This document shows, piece after piece, positions 1 through 8,502 of a DNA stretch of 40,629 nucleotides (position 1 is its first letter; each line of letters opens with the position of its first letter). The DNA comes from a virus. The position numbers and the translations under genes were made by a program. The notes below the pieces were generated by a model, which saw nothing but the letters and a program-made list of their open reading frames with translations, did no database searches and was not told the DNA's origin. Location of the stretch: positions 1 through 40,629 of the IMG/VR virus record IMGVR_UViG_3300017963_000437. The stretch is one strand, 5' to 3'.

Positions 1-123
1 AGATGTTGGCAACGACAGCTCACAGGCAGGAAGAAACAACATGGTCACAGACTGCATGTTCCAAGGAGACGTTGACGGAACCCAATACATCAATGGTATC
101 GGAGTGGAAGGACAGGAAACAGC
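1..123. repeat. terminal redundancy, copy 1 (genome is circular)
   Basis: The first 123 bases are identical to the last 123 bases (40507-40629). The reading frame of the beta-helix gene entering at 39974 continues exactly through the join to a stop at 488-490. This is the pattern of a circular or circularly permuted genome written with a small overlap, giving a unit length of 40506 bp. Headful packaging or a circular episome/excised provirus would both produce it. Confidence 0.95.
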
Positions 124-490
124 CACCATAATGAATAATCGGTTCATGTATCATGGAACAGCTATCGGACTCGCAGGAGGAGGCGAACGATACGCAAACA
201 AGAACATTATTGAAAACAACAAGATATTCAGCTGCAAATACGGAATCAAACTTGGAAACGCCTCAACAGTTGAAAACCTGATTCAAGACAATACAGTAAT
301 TCCTAAAGGAACCTACGGATGGGCTATCACCTACGGAATCGATGCTTCAGCTGGAAGTGGAAACGCATTCATCAAAAACACTGTAGCACACAACACTGAA
401 TCAACAGCCTACAATTACGGCAGCAACAATCTCTGGGTAGAAAACTATCACGGTACAGGTGGAGGAACAAAAGCCAACCCCGACGCATAG
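1..490 (+). CDS. beta-helix virion surface protein, C-terminal part (start is at 39974)
   Basis: This is the distal part of the gene that starts at TTG 39974; joined over the circle it encodes 340 residues. The first in-frame codon here begins at base 2. The segment shows the repeating short strands of a right-handed parallel beta-helix, with N-rich turns (IMNNRF, IIENNKIF, LIQDNTVI, FIKNTVAHN) as in pectate-lyase-like folds. Such proteins serve as phage tailspikes or capsid decorations that bind or cut surface glycans. It directly follows the capsid gene, so it is probably a virion component. No catalytic residues are evident. Confidence 0.85.
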   Translation, partial: DVGNDSSQAGRNNMVTDCMFQGDVDGTQYINGIGVEGQETATIMNNRFMYHGTAIGLAGGGERYANKNIIENNKIFSCKYGIKLGNASTVENLIQDNTVIPKGTYGWAITYGIDASAGSGNAFIKNTVAHNTESTAYNYGSNNLWVENYHGTGGGTKANPDA

Positions 491-500
491 GTGAAAACTA

Positions 501-662
501 TTGCCAGAAAAAAAATTACCCTCCAAAACCGAGTCAAAACCTAAAGTACAGGAAAAATCGGAGTCAACACTTCAATGCGTTCCTTGCGGTAACACGTGGA
601 AACAGTCAGCAGGTAAAATATGCGATGTATGCGGTAAAGCAGGAACCCCAGTAACCTCCTAA
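501..662 (+). CDS. 53-residue zinc-ribbon protein
   Basis: TTG start at 501, preceded by AGGTGA at 489-494. The N-terminal 25 residues are charged and Lys/Glu/Ser rich; the C-terminal half has two CxxC pairs (CVPC ... CDVC) about 12 residues apart, the layout of a rubredoxin-like zinc ribbon. It lies 10 bp after the beta-helix gene and 75 bp before the next gene. Function unknown; zinc ribbons of this size in archaeal viruses are often regulators or scaffold-like partners. The cysteine spacing makes chance coding unlikely. Confidence 0.7.
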   Translation: MPEKKLPSKTESKPKVQEKSESTLQCVPCGNTWKQSAGKICDVCGKAGTPVTS

Positions 663-736
663 AAAAGAGCATCAACCAACCAAACTTCTCAACCCCTTTT
701 TTAAACTATACAAAACTTTCAAGAGGTAAACAAGAG

Positions 737-865
737 ATGGCTACAACATTTCTAGTAAAAAAGTTTTCAACAATAGCAACCCTGCAAACATGGCTTACAG
801 CTAACCCCAACATTACCCTAGACGGAATAGTTCAACATAAAGGAATAGTTCTGGTGTACCACTAA
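737..865 (+). CDS. small hypothetical virion-region protein (42 aa)
   Basis: ATG at 737 with AGAGGT at 722-727. The product begins MATTFLVKKFSTIATLQTWL and ends in a short hydrophobic strand (GIVLVYH). Small proteins of this look sit among tail and fibre genes of many phages. Its stop overlaps the start of the next gene (TAATG at 863-867), implying translational coupling. Function unknown. Confidence 0.65.
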   Translation: MATTFLVKKFSTIATLQTWLTANPNITLDGIVQHKGIVLVYH

Positions 866-1446
866 TGGTTGCAACAGTAACAGTACATGAATGGAATGGT
901 GCAACACCTGACAGCACCCAAATCTCAGCTGCCCGACTATGCACTAAAGACATGTATAATCCTGGCACAACCTACCCCTGCGTTATACCTGCTGCAGGAA
1001 CCTACTACAGCTACTGGAAACATATCTGCCTCAACCTTGCAGGATCCTTCACACAAATCAATAATGTAAGAATCTACACGGATGGTTCTTTAGGATGGAC
1101 TTTAGGAACTGGAGGACAAGTAATCATAGGTCAACGTGACGACCCTGAAGGTGACGGAGGACACGGATGCCCAGTAGGATCCTACGAGATAGCAACAGGA
1201 ACACAAGGCACAACAGGCTACCAGCTTAAAGACGGCACAAACGGACACGACTACTATAAATCTGAAGCCGCAGCCGTGGCAAGCCTATTCAGCTTCACAT
1301 CAGGATCCCCATGCACAATAGATTCAGCAAACCACACTTCAGCAGAAGACACGAAAGCAGCAGTTATTCAAGGCGAAATAAAAACGGATGCAACACAAGG
1401 AACAATGGCAGCAGAAACAGTAACGCTGGTCTACGACGAGATCTAA
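865..1446 (+). CDS. hypothetical virion structural protein (193 aa)
   Basis: Start fixed by the TAATG overlap with the preceding 42-aa gene. The protein is rich in Thr, Gly, Ala and beta-prone segments, with no charged helices, signal peptide or membrane segment. It has a Gly/Asp-rich stretch near residues 85-105 (GGQVIIGQRDDPEGDGGHG) that could be a calcium-type loop. Composition and position between capsid and fibre genes suggest a beta-sandwich decoration or fibre-associated protein. Not recognised as a named family. Confidence 0.75.
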   Translation: MVATVTVHEWNGATPDSTQISAARLCTKDMYNPGTTYPCVIPAAGTYYSYWKHICLNLAGSFTQINNVRIYTDGSLGWTLGTGGQVIIGQRDDPEGDGGHGCPVGSYEIATGTQGTTGYQLKDGTNGHDYYKSEAAAVASLFSFTSGSPCTIDSANHTSAEDTKAAVIQGEIKTDATQGTMAAETVTLVYDEI

Positions 1447-1467
1447 ACCTGAAAAATCCTCAATACA

Positions 1468-2250
1468 ATGAGGCATAATTTTTTGTTGGAACATAGTATT
1501 CCTTGCAGAGTATTCTTCTGGATAGCAACATATGATGATGGACAGGCTATACCACAATTTCATCCAGATACTCTTAAAGAAACTTTATGGGAAGATCTGG
1601 ATCATAATCGTATAGTCAAATTTATTCTGTTACCTTTCTCAATTAGTTTTGCTGAAGAACTTTTAAAGAAAGGAATCCCAGTTTACCCTAAACTTTTACC
1701 ACGCTACGAACTTCAACTACAAAAAGATCAGAGACTAATCTATTTTGCTAGACCCCACCAGCAATTAAGAATATTCTATAGATGTAGATGTGGCTGGGAA
1801 TGGCAATGGGGAGAAATCCATCAAGACCTAGCTAATAATGATCCTAAACCCTACGTTTCACCAATATGTCCAAAATGTAAAGCTTTCCAAATCTATGTCT
1901 GTCCAGACTGTCATGATAGTTTAAGTAAACGTCACTACTGCAAGGAATGTAATACTACTCTTGAGGGAGATGTTGAAAAACTAGAATGCCCCAAATGTGA
2001 AAAGTGGAGTCCAGAACTTAGAGAAATTGAATATTTCTGCATACGCTGTAACAAGAAAATTTACAATAAATCTTCTGATATTCCCACACAGGTTCTTCGA
2101 GATCTCAATACTAAATACATGTACATGCTCGGTTCTCAGCAGACAATTAACGGTAAAAATATTAAAAATATTCTATTCATCGACGAGAACGGTTCCGTAA
2201 TTGTCTCAGACGATTTCAATAAAGTGTACGGTTCAGAGAGGAATTCTTAG
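1468..2250 (+). CDS. multi-zinc-ribbon protein (260 aa)
   Basis: The N-terminal about 105 residues form an alpha/beta region without recognised motifs. From about residue 110 there are repeated CxC/CxxC units (CRCGW, CPKC, CPDC, CKEC, CPKC, CIRC), enough ligands for three or four zinc ribbons in tandem. The last 50 residues are ribbon-free. It lies just before the big fibre gene (stop adjoins its ATG at 2251). The ATG at 1468 has no clear ribosome site; TTG at 1483 or 1486, behind GAGG at 1470, is an alternative start. Function unknown: a structural zinc protein or a nucleic-acid-binding regulator. Confidence 0.75.
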   Translation: MRHNFLLEHSIPCRVFFWIATYDDGQAIPQFHPDTLKETLWEDLDHNRIVKFILLPFSISFAEELLKKGIPVYPKLLPRYELQLQKDQRLIYFARPHQQLRIFYRCRCGWEWQWGEIHQDLANNDPKPYVSPICPKCKAFQIYVCPDCHDSLSKRHYCKECNTTLEGDVEKLECPKCEKWSPELREIEYFCIRCNKKIYNKSSDIPTQVLRDLNTKYMYMLGSQQTINGKNIKNILFIDENGSVIVSDDFNKVYGSERNS

Positions 2251-5200
2251 ATGGGTTGGCTTACAGGCTGGAGTAACGCTGCTAAACATACAATCAAGCC
2301 AGCTACAGGTGCAGGAGCAGAGTATCAATGTAGAGTCAGAGTAAACCGTGATAAACTGTTAGATTCATGCACCAAGATTGGACGATATGAAGGAACTAAT
2401 CCTGTAATCGCTGAAGATCCCTACTTAGTTTTATGTATTCATGCTAATGGTCCAAATACTTCACAAAATTTTTATGATGATGCTTGTGGAAAAGCTATTA
2501 CTGCTCATGGAAATGCACAAGTAAGTACGTCAATAAAAAAGTTTGGAACTGGAAGTCTAAAACTTGATGGAGATGGAGATTATCTTTCAACGCCAGATCA
2601 TGATGATTGGGCTTTAGGTAATACTTTCACTATTGATTTATGGATTTATCTTAATTCTCTACCTTCAGATGAAACTTATTGTTTTATGACTCAATATGAG
2701 AATAATAATAATAGATGGATGTTTTATCTTAACGATGCTTCTGGTACAAAAACTATAGGACTTTATCAGAAGCAAGGTGGAGGCGTAACTATTAATTGGA
2801 GTGTTTCTCCAGCAGAAACTATAGGAACTGGAGAATGGATACATTTTGAATTAGTTGTCAATAGTCTTGATGCTTATATTTTTCAAAATGGAAGTTTATG
2901 TGGTTCAACAACTCTCAGTTATGGTATTACTAATTTTGCTGGAGCATTGCTTAGAATCGGTGTTGATTGGTATAATAGCGCTGGTGTAGCCTATTTTGAT
3001 GGGTATATGGATGAAATAACTATACGGAAAGGTGAAGCTAGACATACGAGTGAATTTACACCACCAGCAGGACCTTATGGTCCACGTTATATTCGTGAAC
3101 CTGGCAACATCCTCTATGAATCATTTGATACTGGGAAAGAGTATAAACTATTAATTACAGGGTTTGGTGTTTATGGTGGAAATGAAAGTTTTTACTACTA
3201 TTACAGTTCTGATGGAAAATCTTGGATTTGTGCAGAGAATAATCCTGTAGTACGTGGTGTAGCCAGTGGCAATAGTTATGAAGATCCATATGTTCTAAAG
3301 AATGGTTCAACTTACTACTGTTTCTTTGAGGGTGGCGATGATAGGGATATTATTAAACGGTTAGACTCTAGTGACTTCGTTACTTGGAGTAATGAAGCAA
3401 CCGTACTGAATAAGGGTGCTGGAGGGCAATGGGATGATTATCTAGTAGGATCCCCAGTAGTCTGGATTGAAAGTGAAGTTTGGTATATGCTTTATGAAGG
3501 TATGTCTGATGCCACTCATGGTGATGTGGGTTTAGCAACATCAAACGATGGATCCTCATGGACTAGAGATACAAGTAGAGCTGGAGTTAATACTGGCAAG
3601 GTTTTTGATCGTGGATCCGCTGGCATGTGGGATGACCAGATAGTTGCTAATGATGACCTTTATAAAGACGGTTCAAACTATTACATGATATATCACGGTT
3701 ATGACGGTTCAACTCATGCTGGAATAGGTATTGCAGTTTCCACCAATCTTACAAGTTGGACACGGCTTAACAGTGGTAATCGAATAGTTTTTGACGGCGA
3801 ACCCACAACAACTTCAACCGCTAACCGTGTCCAAACTGCAATGATTTTTTCCAACAATCCTCGTAATTGGATTTACTGCTCCGACACTAATCCACCTAAT
3901 ATTGGTTACACTCAAGGAATCTATTTCGGCTATCTTGAAGAAAATGAAATCGTAGCTTTAAATGGAATATGTAAAACTGATTTCGGTGACATACGCTTTA
4001 CAGATAATGATATGGAAACACTGCTTAAACAGTGGCCTGAACATAAAACTGATAGTGTCTACTGTGATTTCTGGTTTAAACCTACTGACAGCCTAGAAGA
4101 GTCGGATATTGATGTTTACCTTTATTATGGTAATGCTGAAGCTACAATGGAGAGTGATGGACCAAACACCTTCATTGAATTCATACCTTGCTCAGGAACA
4201 ATAACCGACGATTTTACTTTACGTGATCAAGGTGGAACTCCTGACGCAACCAAAGAATATACTAGCGGAGAACTCCACATCAAAACTAATGCTGCGTGGG
4301 ATTGGGGGCGTGTAACTAAAAACATTACTACAACAAATAGAGCTATTGATTGTAGATTTAAAGTTCATGGTTCAGCTAATCAACCTATGACGGTTGGTGT
4401 CGAAGATGAGGCTAACTGGGAGAAATGGTATTGGGCAGTCTATTGCGATCAGATAGGAACTAATCTTAAACTTGGCACTAGAATTTCTAGCTGGAACGCT
4501 AACAGGGTAGCATCAACAGAAACTTTTAGCACAGCAACATATTACCGCATTTCATGTCAAGACGAAGGGACAAGTGTTAAAATTGTTTGGATGAATGATG
4601 ATGGTAATATTATAAGTAAACTGACGGAGACAACACGTGACGCTGGAAATTTTGACCTAGCTTTCGGTGCAGGAACAACAAATGACGAATCTTACTGGGA
4701 TGATATACGAGTTCGCAAGTATGTGGATCCTGAACCCCGACATGCAGACTGGACATTTATCGGAGCCCAAACATTCACTCTCGACACTCTACTGAGTTAT
4801 AAGAATATTCCAGAAACAGTAGATCTTGAAATGCTCATTAAAAAATTGAACATTCCAGAAACAGCAGATTTAACAGCTCTAATACAGAAACAGGATATTC
4901 CAGAAACAATAGACCTAACCGCTCTAGTAAAGAAAAAGGATATTCCAAAAACATTAAATCTTGACATGTACGCTTGGAGAAGAAACATTTCAAAAATTAT
5001 ACTTCTAGAAATGATTCTGGGTGAGCCTGGAACCCAAATCTTCAGGCTATCTGCATTACTCAAGAAACTGAATATTCCAATTGCTTTTGATCTTGATGTA
5101 CGGCTTCAGGAAGCATTAAAACAGCAAACATTCGATCTTGAAATGGTTCTTAAAGCAGTTAAATCTTTGACTGTAGCATTATCAACTATCCTAGAGAAAA

Positions 5201-5898
5201 AGAATATTCAGAAACTATTAGATCTTGAAATATTTCTTAAAAAGTCTGAGACAGAATCATTTGAGCTTCAAACCCTCATTCAAAAACTCAACATCATTAA
5301 ACAAGTAACATTGGATATGATTCTTATACCTGAACCAGCAGCTGGAGTTCGACCTTTCGATCTTGAAATGATCTTGGTAACCCGACATTTAGCAACCGCA
5401 ACACTTGACATGATCTTAAAGTGGAGAAAAACAAAATCAATCTACATGTCAATGCATCTATGGAAAAAAGATATTCCTGAAACAGTAGAGTTAGACGCAA
5501 TAATTAAAATGATAGAAACAGTCGCAGCAGACTTAGACATAATAATTAAGAAGATTGGATCCGAATCAGTAGAGTTAGACACCCTAATCCAGCTGAAAAA
5601 TATTATAGTCACATTCACCTTAGATACATATCTCAAATATGTAGGAACAGAAATTTTAGATCTCGACATGATATTGAAAATAGTTAAAACAGTCACAATA
5701 AACCTCTCCATGATCTTGCTGAATAAAGATAATTCCACTTCAGCAACTCTAGAAATGATTCTGATACCCTACGTTACACTTGGAGGAACCCTTAGAATAT
5801 CCGCTAACAAATCGAAACTTCTGATAAGAAGTAACCAATCTAAACTGCGAATTTCACCTAACAAGTCCACACTCACAATCACCAATAAAGGAGACTAA
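2251..5898 (+). CDS. giant modular tail fibre / receptor-binding protein (1215 aa)
   Basis: ATG at 2251 abuts the previous stop, with AGAGGAAT just upstream. Modules in order: a LamG/concanavalin-like jelly roll (about residues 65-270, ending in an YFDGYMDEITIRKGEAR-type strand); a five-bladed propeller resembling GH43/GH32-type glycosidases (about 285-565; blades with YEDPYV, GSPVVWIES, YYMIYHGYDG); a DUF2341-like domain (about 570-650); a second beta-sandwich (about 655-835); then, from about 843 to 1170, imperfect 14-15-residue repeats of the type IPETVDLEMLIKKLN; and a final LRIS-NKSKL repeat. Probably a host glycan-binding, perhaps glycan-cutting, fibre. Its place between capsid and connector genes is unusual. 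Confidence 0.85.
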   Translation: MGWLTGWSNAAKHTIKPATGAGAEYQCRVRVNRDKLLDSCTKIGRYEGTNPVIAEDPYLVLCIHANGPNTSQNFYDDACGKAITAHGNAQVSTSIKKFGTGSLKLDGDGDYLSTPDHDDWALGNTFTIDLWIYLNSLPSDETYCFMTQYENNNNRWMFYLNDASGTKTIGLYQKQGGGVTINWSVSPAETIGTGEWIHFELVVNSLDAYIFQNGSLCGSTTLSYGITNFAGALLRIGVDWYNSAGVAYFDGYMDEITIRKGEARHTSEFTPPAGPYGPRYIREPGNILYESFDTGKEYKLLITGFGVYGGNESFYYYYSSDGKSWICAENNPVVRGVASGNSYEDPYVLKNGSTYYCFFEGGDDRDIIKRLDSSDFVTWSNEATVLNKGAGGQWDDYLVGSPVVWIESEVWYMLYEGMSDATHGDVGLATSNDGSSWTRDTSRAGVNTGKVFDRGSAGMWDDQIVANDDLYKDGSNYYMIYHGYDGSTHAGIGIAVSTNLTSWTRLNSGNRIVFDGEPTTTSTANRVQTAMIFSNNPRNWIYCSDTNPPNIGYTQGIYFGYLEENEIVALNGICKTDFGDIRFTDNDMETLLKQWPEHKTDSVYCDFWFKPTDSLEESDIDVYLYYGNAEATMESDGPNTFIEFIPCSGTITDDFTLRDQGGTPDATKEYTSGELHIKTNAAWDWGRVTKNITTTNRAIDCRFKVHGSANQPMTVGVEDEANWEKWYWAVYCDQIGTNLKLGTRISSWNANRVASTETFSTATYYRISCQDEGTSVKIVWMNDDGNIISKLTETTRDAGNFDLAFGAGTTNDESYWDDIRVRKYVDPEPRHADWTFIGAQTFTLDTLLSYKNIPETVDLEMLIKKLNIPETADLTALIQKQDIPETIDLTALVKKKDIPKTLNLDMYAWRRNISKIILLEMILGEPGTQIFRLSALLKKLNIPIAFDLDVRLQEALKQQTFDLEMVLKAVKSLTVALSTILEKKNIQKLLDLEIFLKKSETESFELQTLIQKLNIIKQVTLDMILIPEPAAGVRPFDLEMILVTRHLATATLDMILKWRKTKSIYMSMHLWKKDIPETVELDAIIKMIETVAADLDIIIKKIGSESVELDTLIQLKNIIVTFTLDTYLKYVGTEILDLDMILKIVKTVTINLSMILLNKDNSTSATLEMILIPYVTLGGTLRISANKSKLLIRSNQSKLRISPNKSTLTITNKGD

Positions 5899-5904
5899 TA
5901 AGTT

Positions 5905-6240
5905 ATGGTTAAATTCACTCAAGGCGACACGGTACAGCTGGATGCTTGCTGGCTAGACAGAAACAATTCAGCAGTCACACCAAGCAGCCAATCATTAACA
6001 ATAACGGATCCTGAAGGCGACTTAGTAGGATCCGCAATCACTAACCCCTCACTCTGTGGTGGAGGATGCGGCTTAGACAATTGCACAGCCAACGTGAATC
6101 ATTACTTCTACGACCTTGACCTAGCCAACACATGTGAACTAGGAGTGTACACGGTTAAATGGGTAGCAACAATCACTGGCAAAGAGAAAATATTGGATGA
6201 CACTTTCGAAGTTGAAAAATACAGTTTGAGGCCAACATAA
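5905..6240 (+). CDS. small Ig-like virion protein (111 aa)
   Basis: ATG at 5905, six bases after the fibre stop, with GGAGA at 5890-5894. All-beta pattern of about seven strands (VQLDACWLD, SLTITDPEG, VYTVKWVATI, FEVEKYSL), resembling the small Ig/BppU-N-like domains found in phage baseplate and head decoration proteins. A CGGGCGLDNC cluster at about residues 51-60 could bind metal. Directly upstream of the head-tail connector gene, so a virion role is likely. Exact role unknown. Confidence 0.7.
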   Translation: MVKFTQGDTVQLDACWLDRNNSAVTPSSQSLTITDPEGDLVGSAITNPSLCGGGCGLDNCTANVNHYFYDLDLANTCELGVYTVKWVATITGKEKILDDTFEVEKYSLRPT

Positions 6241-6972
6241 ATGTCAACGACAGGAACCTACTACTGTTCAGTAGATGATGTGAAAAACCAGCTGAAAAGT
6301 GTAGGTATAGACGAGATCACTACGGATCCAGAAATCAAAGACATAATCGGAGATATGAGCGACCAGATAGAGAAAGAGACTAGACGTAAATTCTATCGAG
6401 TAGTCACAGAAGAAAGATATGATGGATCAGGACAGGATAAACTTGTACTCGACAATTATCCAGTAATTGAGGGAGAAGCTATACGGATCCGCATCTACAC
6501 TATAGATCACATCTTAGCTAGAGATATTCAAAGTTCAGACAGCGATTTTACAAGCAAAGTTGCTATCAACTATAAATGTGGATTCATAACTTTAATCGGT
6601 GTAACCACAATAGCAACAATTAGTAGTGCTAAATATTGGCCTCAACCACCCTACACACTTTCACCCTACACTAGCACATACTATGATTACATAAACCATT
6701 TCGGAGTAGGAACATCAAACATCATCATCAATTATGTGTACGGCTACACTGATACACCCAGCTCTATACGTCGGGCATGTATCAAACTTTCAGCAGCAGA
6801 AATCCTAGAAAAGAAGGGACCAGCAGACACGCAGGGAGTCACAACAGAAAGTATTGCTGGAATGACTTCATCCTTCAACCCTGCACCCTTTAGCTACCAT
6901 ATAGACTCATGGCGTAAAGCTGCGATGCGTGACATCCAAAACTATAGTAAAAGAGGAATGCTAACAGTATGA
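6241..6972 (+). CDS. head-tail connector (gp6-like adaptor)
   Basis: The N-terminal part reads YCSVDDVKNQLKSVGIDEI followed by a helix with a QIEKETRRKF motif, the hallmark of the HK97 gp6/phage adaptor family that docks under the portal ring. The C-terminal half contains an inserted beta region and a helical end (RRACIKLSAAEILEKKG). At 243 aa it is about twice the size of a minimal gp6. The start directly follows the previous stop; the end overlaps the next ATG by four bases (ATGA). Confidence 0.8.
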   Translation: MSTTGTYYCSVDDVKNQLKSVGIDEITTDPEIKDIIGDMSDQIEKETRRKFYRVVTEERYDGSGQDKLVLDNYPVIEGEAIRIRIYTIDHILARDIQSSDSDFTSKVAINYKCGFITLIGVTTIATISSAKYWPQPPYTLSPYTSTYYDYINHFGVGTSNIIINYVYGYTDTPSSIRRACIKLSAAEILEKKGPADTQGVTTESIAGMTSSFNPAPFSYHIDSWRKAAMRDIQNYSKRGMLTV

Positions 6973-7424
6973 CCTTCATCAACCCCGATGTTGTAGATTT
7001 AACCTACCAGAAACTTACAGGCAACACAGATCTAAACAATGAATTCACCATAATGAAAAATATCAATCATAAAGTCCTACCTAAAACTGCGATAACAGGA
7101 CGAACACTCAAAAATAAGTTGATACTCATAAACAAGTTTGGAGGAGGAGCCTACCAGAAAAATACTGGAAACAACTCAGCCCAACTCTCACAACAGGTAA
7201 GAATAGAAATCTACGTGAAAACATATGAACACCTAGCTGACAGTCAAGACGAAACTAAAGATGCACAAGCAGCCATCAGAGAAATAATGTTCAAAGCAAA
7301 CTTTGACGGTACAGGAATAGCAGACTGGCATGAACTAACCAACCGCAACCCCTCCCAACCCATGAAGACACGAGCAGCCCACTACCTTGTTTATGAGTTC
7401 CTAACAGTGATGGGAAACAGCTAA
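6969..7424 (+). CDS. probable tail terminator/completion protein (151 aa)
   Basis: Starts inside the stop of the connector gene (ATGA). It has an alpha/beta fold with a central QQVRIEIYVKTYE strand, a helix (DAQAAIREIMF) and a final strand (YLVYEFLTVMG), the order seen in gpU/Tt-type tail terminators and in related head-closure proteins. Position between the adaptor and the tail tube fits this role. No catalytic motif. Assignment rests on context and strand pattern. Confidence 0.65.
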   Translation: MTFINPDVVDLTYQKLTGNTDLNNEFTIMKNINHKVLPKTAITGRTLKNKLILINKFGGGAYQKNTGNNSAQLSQQVRIEIYVKTYEHLADSQDETKDAQAAIREIMFKANFDGTGIADWHELTNRNPSQPMKTRAAHYLVYEFLTVMGNS

Positions 7425-7438
7425 GAGGTGAAAAAAAT

Positions 7439-7606
7439 TTGACTTTCAGCCTAACAGCGGGAGGAGCCCCACCAGACCGAGAGAGTGAAGAAGCCTTACT
7501 AGCAGACTTAACAAAACTGTTCAAAACACACCATAAGAAAGCTCAGATCTCACTCGTAAAATGGAATGGCTCAAACACTGGAGAAAAACTGTTACTAGAA
7601 ATATAA
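7439..7606 (+). CDS. small hypothetical protein (55 aa)
   Basis: TTG at 7439 with GAGGTG at 7425-7430. The product MTFSLTAGGAPPDRES... has a predicted helix (EEALLADLTKLFKTHHKK) and a beta end (AQISLVKWNG). It fills the gap between the tail terminator and tail tube genes on the same strand. The codons are coherent and the ribosome site good. Function unknown; possibly a tail-assembly accessory. Confidence 0.6.
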   Translation: MTFSLTAGGAPPDRESEEALLADLTKLFKTHHKKAQISLVKWNGSNTGEKLLLEI

Positions 7607-7625
7607 AATAAAGGAGAGAAAAGAA

Positions 7626-8036
7626 ATGCCAACAGTAGGAGCAGCATTAAAAGAGTTCATAGCTCGAAAAGCAGTCTTAAGCGTTAACGGAGTAATTATG
7701 GCAGCTGGAAAAAACTGGCAACCCATATACGGCTATAATATTACGAAAGAACCTGTATGCGGATCCCACATTCAAAGATACGCCCACGCAGAATTTGATG
7801 GACAAATAACATGTGAGTGTCTACTTGTCTCAGACGATAATTGGACAGCCCTATCAAAAAATCTAGACCAAACATATACCCTCGTAAACACAGATACCGA
7901 CACGCAGGAAAGCCCAGCAAGCACCGCTGAAACATGTACCATCAAAATTTTCAAGCGAGAACGTATAGGCCCAGCTAATGCTACAGGATTCATCCGATGC
8001 AGAATACAGGCAGAAATCACAGCTGTACCAACATGA
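7626..8036 (+). CDS. tail tube (major tail) protein
   Basis: ATG at 7626 behind AAGGAGAGAAAAG. At 136 residues it has the size and beta-rich layout of XkdM-like tail tube proteins: an N-terminal AVLSVNGVIMAAGKNWQ segment, a middle HAEFDGQITCECLL strand pair, and a closing IRCRIQAEITAVPT strand. Tube proteins stack as hexamers around the tape measure. The following gene overlaps its stop by four bases. Only one tube gene is visible and no contractile sheath, favouring a siphovirus. Confidence 0.75.
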   Translation: MPTVGAALKEFIARKAVLSVNGVIMAAGKNWQPIYGYNITKEPVCGSHIQRYAHAEFDGQITCECLLVSDDNWTALSKNLDQTYTLVNTDTDTQESPASTAETCTIKIFKRERIGPANATGFIRCRIQAEITAVPT

Positions 8037-8494
8037 GTCTACAAACTGAGATAGGAATAGATGGCATAGACGAAAACATAGCATATTTCGAGTCTATAGG
8101 CGTACACTTACAAGACCATGTTAGCGAGAAGCTTCGAGCAGTATCAGAGGAAATAGTAGCTTACGCTCAACTGATTGCACCGAAAAAAACTGGAGAATAC
8201 GCAGCGGGTATTCATTACAGACAGGAAGGACCCTTACGATTCATCATCGTAGCTGGAGACAGGAAAGCAGCCATAATCGAGTTCGGAACACGCCCACATT
8301 TCATCATACCAAGAAATAAACGAGCATTAAAATTTGAGGTAGACGGAGAAGAGGTATTTGCTAAGTGGGTTCATCATCCTGGTACTTTACCTCAACTAAT
8401 TATTCACAGAGCGAAGAAAGAAAATTTGGATAAAATTGTTGCAGCAATAAATGAGGGAGTCCAAGAAGCAATAGCACAAGCAGGAGGGAGGTGA
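8033..8494 (+). CDS. HK97 gp10-like neck protein
   Basis: ATG at 8033 overlaps the tube stop (ATGA). An in-frame codon at 7997 would extend it but lies inside the tube gene, so it is rejected. The product (153 aa) shows the gp10 family pattern: LRAVSEEIVAYAQLIAPKKTG, a YRQEG strand, IIEFGTRPHFIIPRNKRAL, and WVHHPGT near the end. This family links the head-tail connector to the tail. It normally precedes the tube gene; here it follows it. Confidence 0.8.
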   Translation: MSLQTEIGIDGIDENIAYFESIGVHLQDHVSEKLRAVSEEIVAYAQLIAPKKTGEYAAGIHYRQEGPLRFIIVAGDRKAAIIEFGTRPHFIIPRNKRALKFEVDGEEVFAKWVHHPGTLPQLIIHRAKKENLDKIVAAINEGVQEAIAQAGGR

Positions 8495-8502
8495 ATCTCT
8501 AG

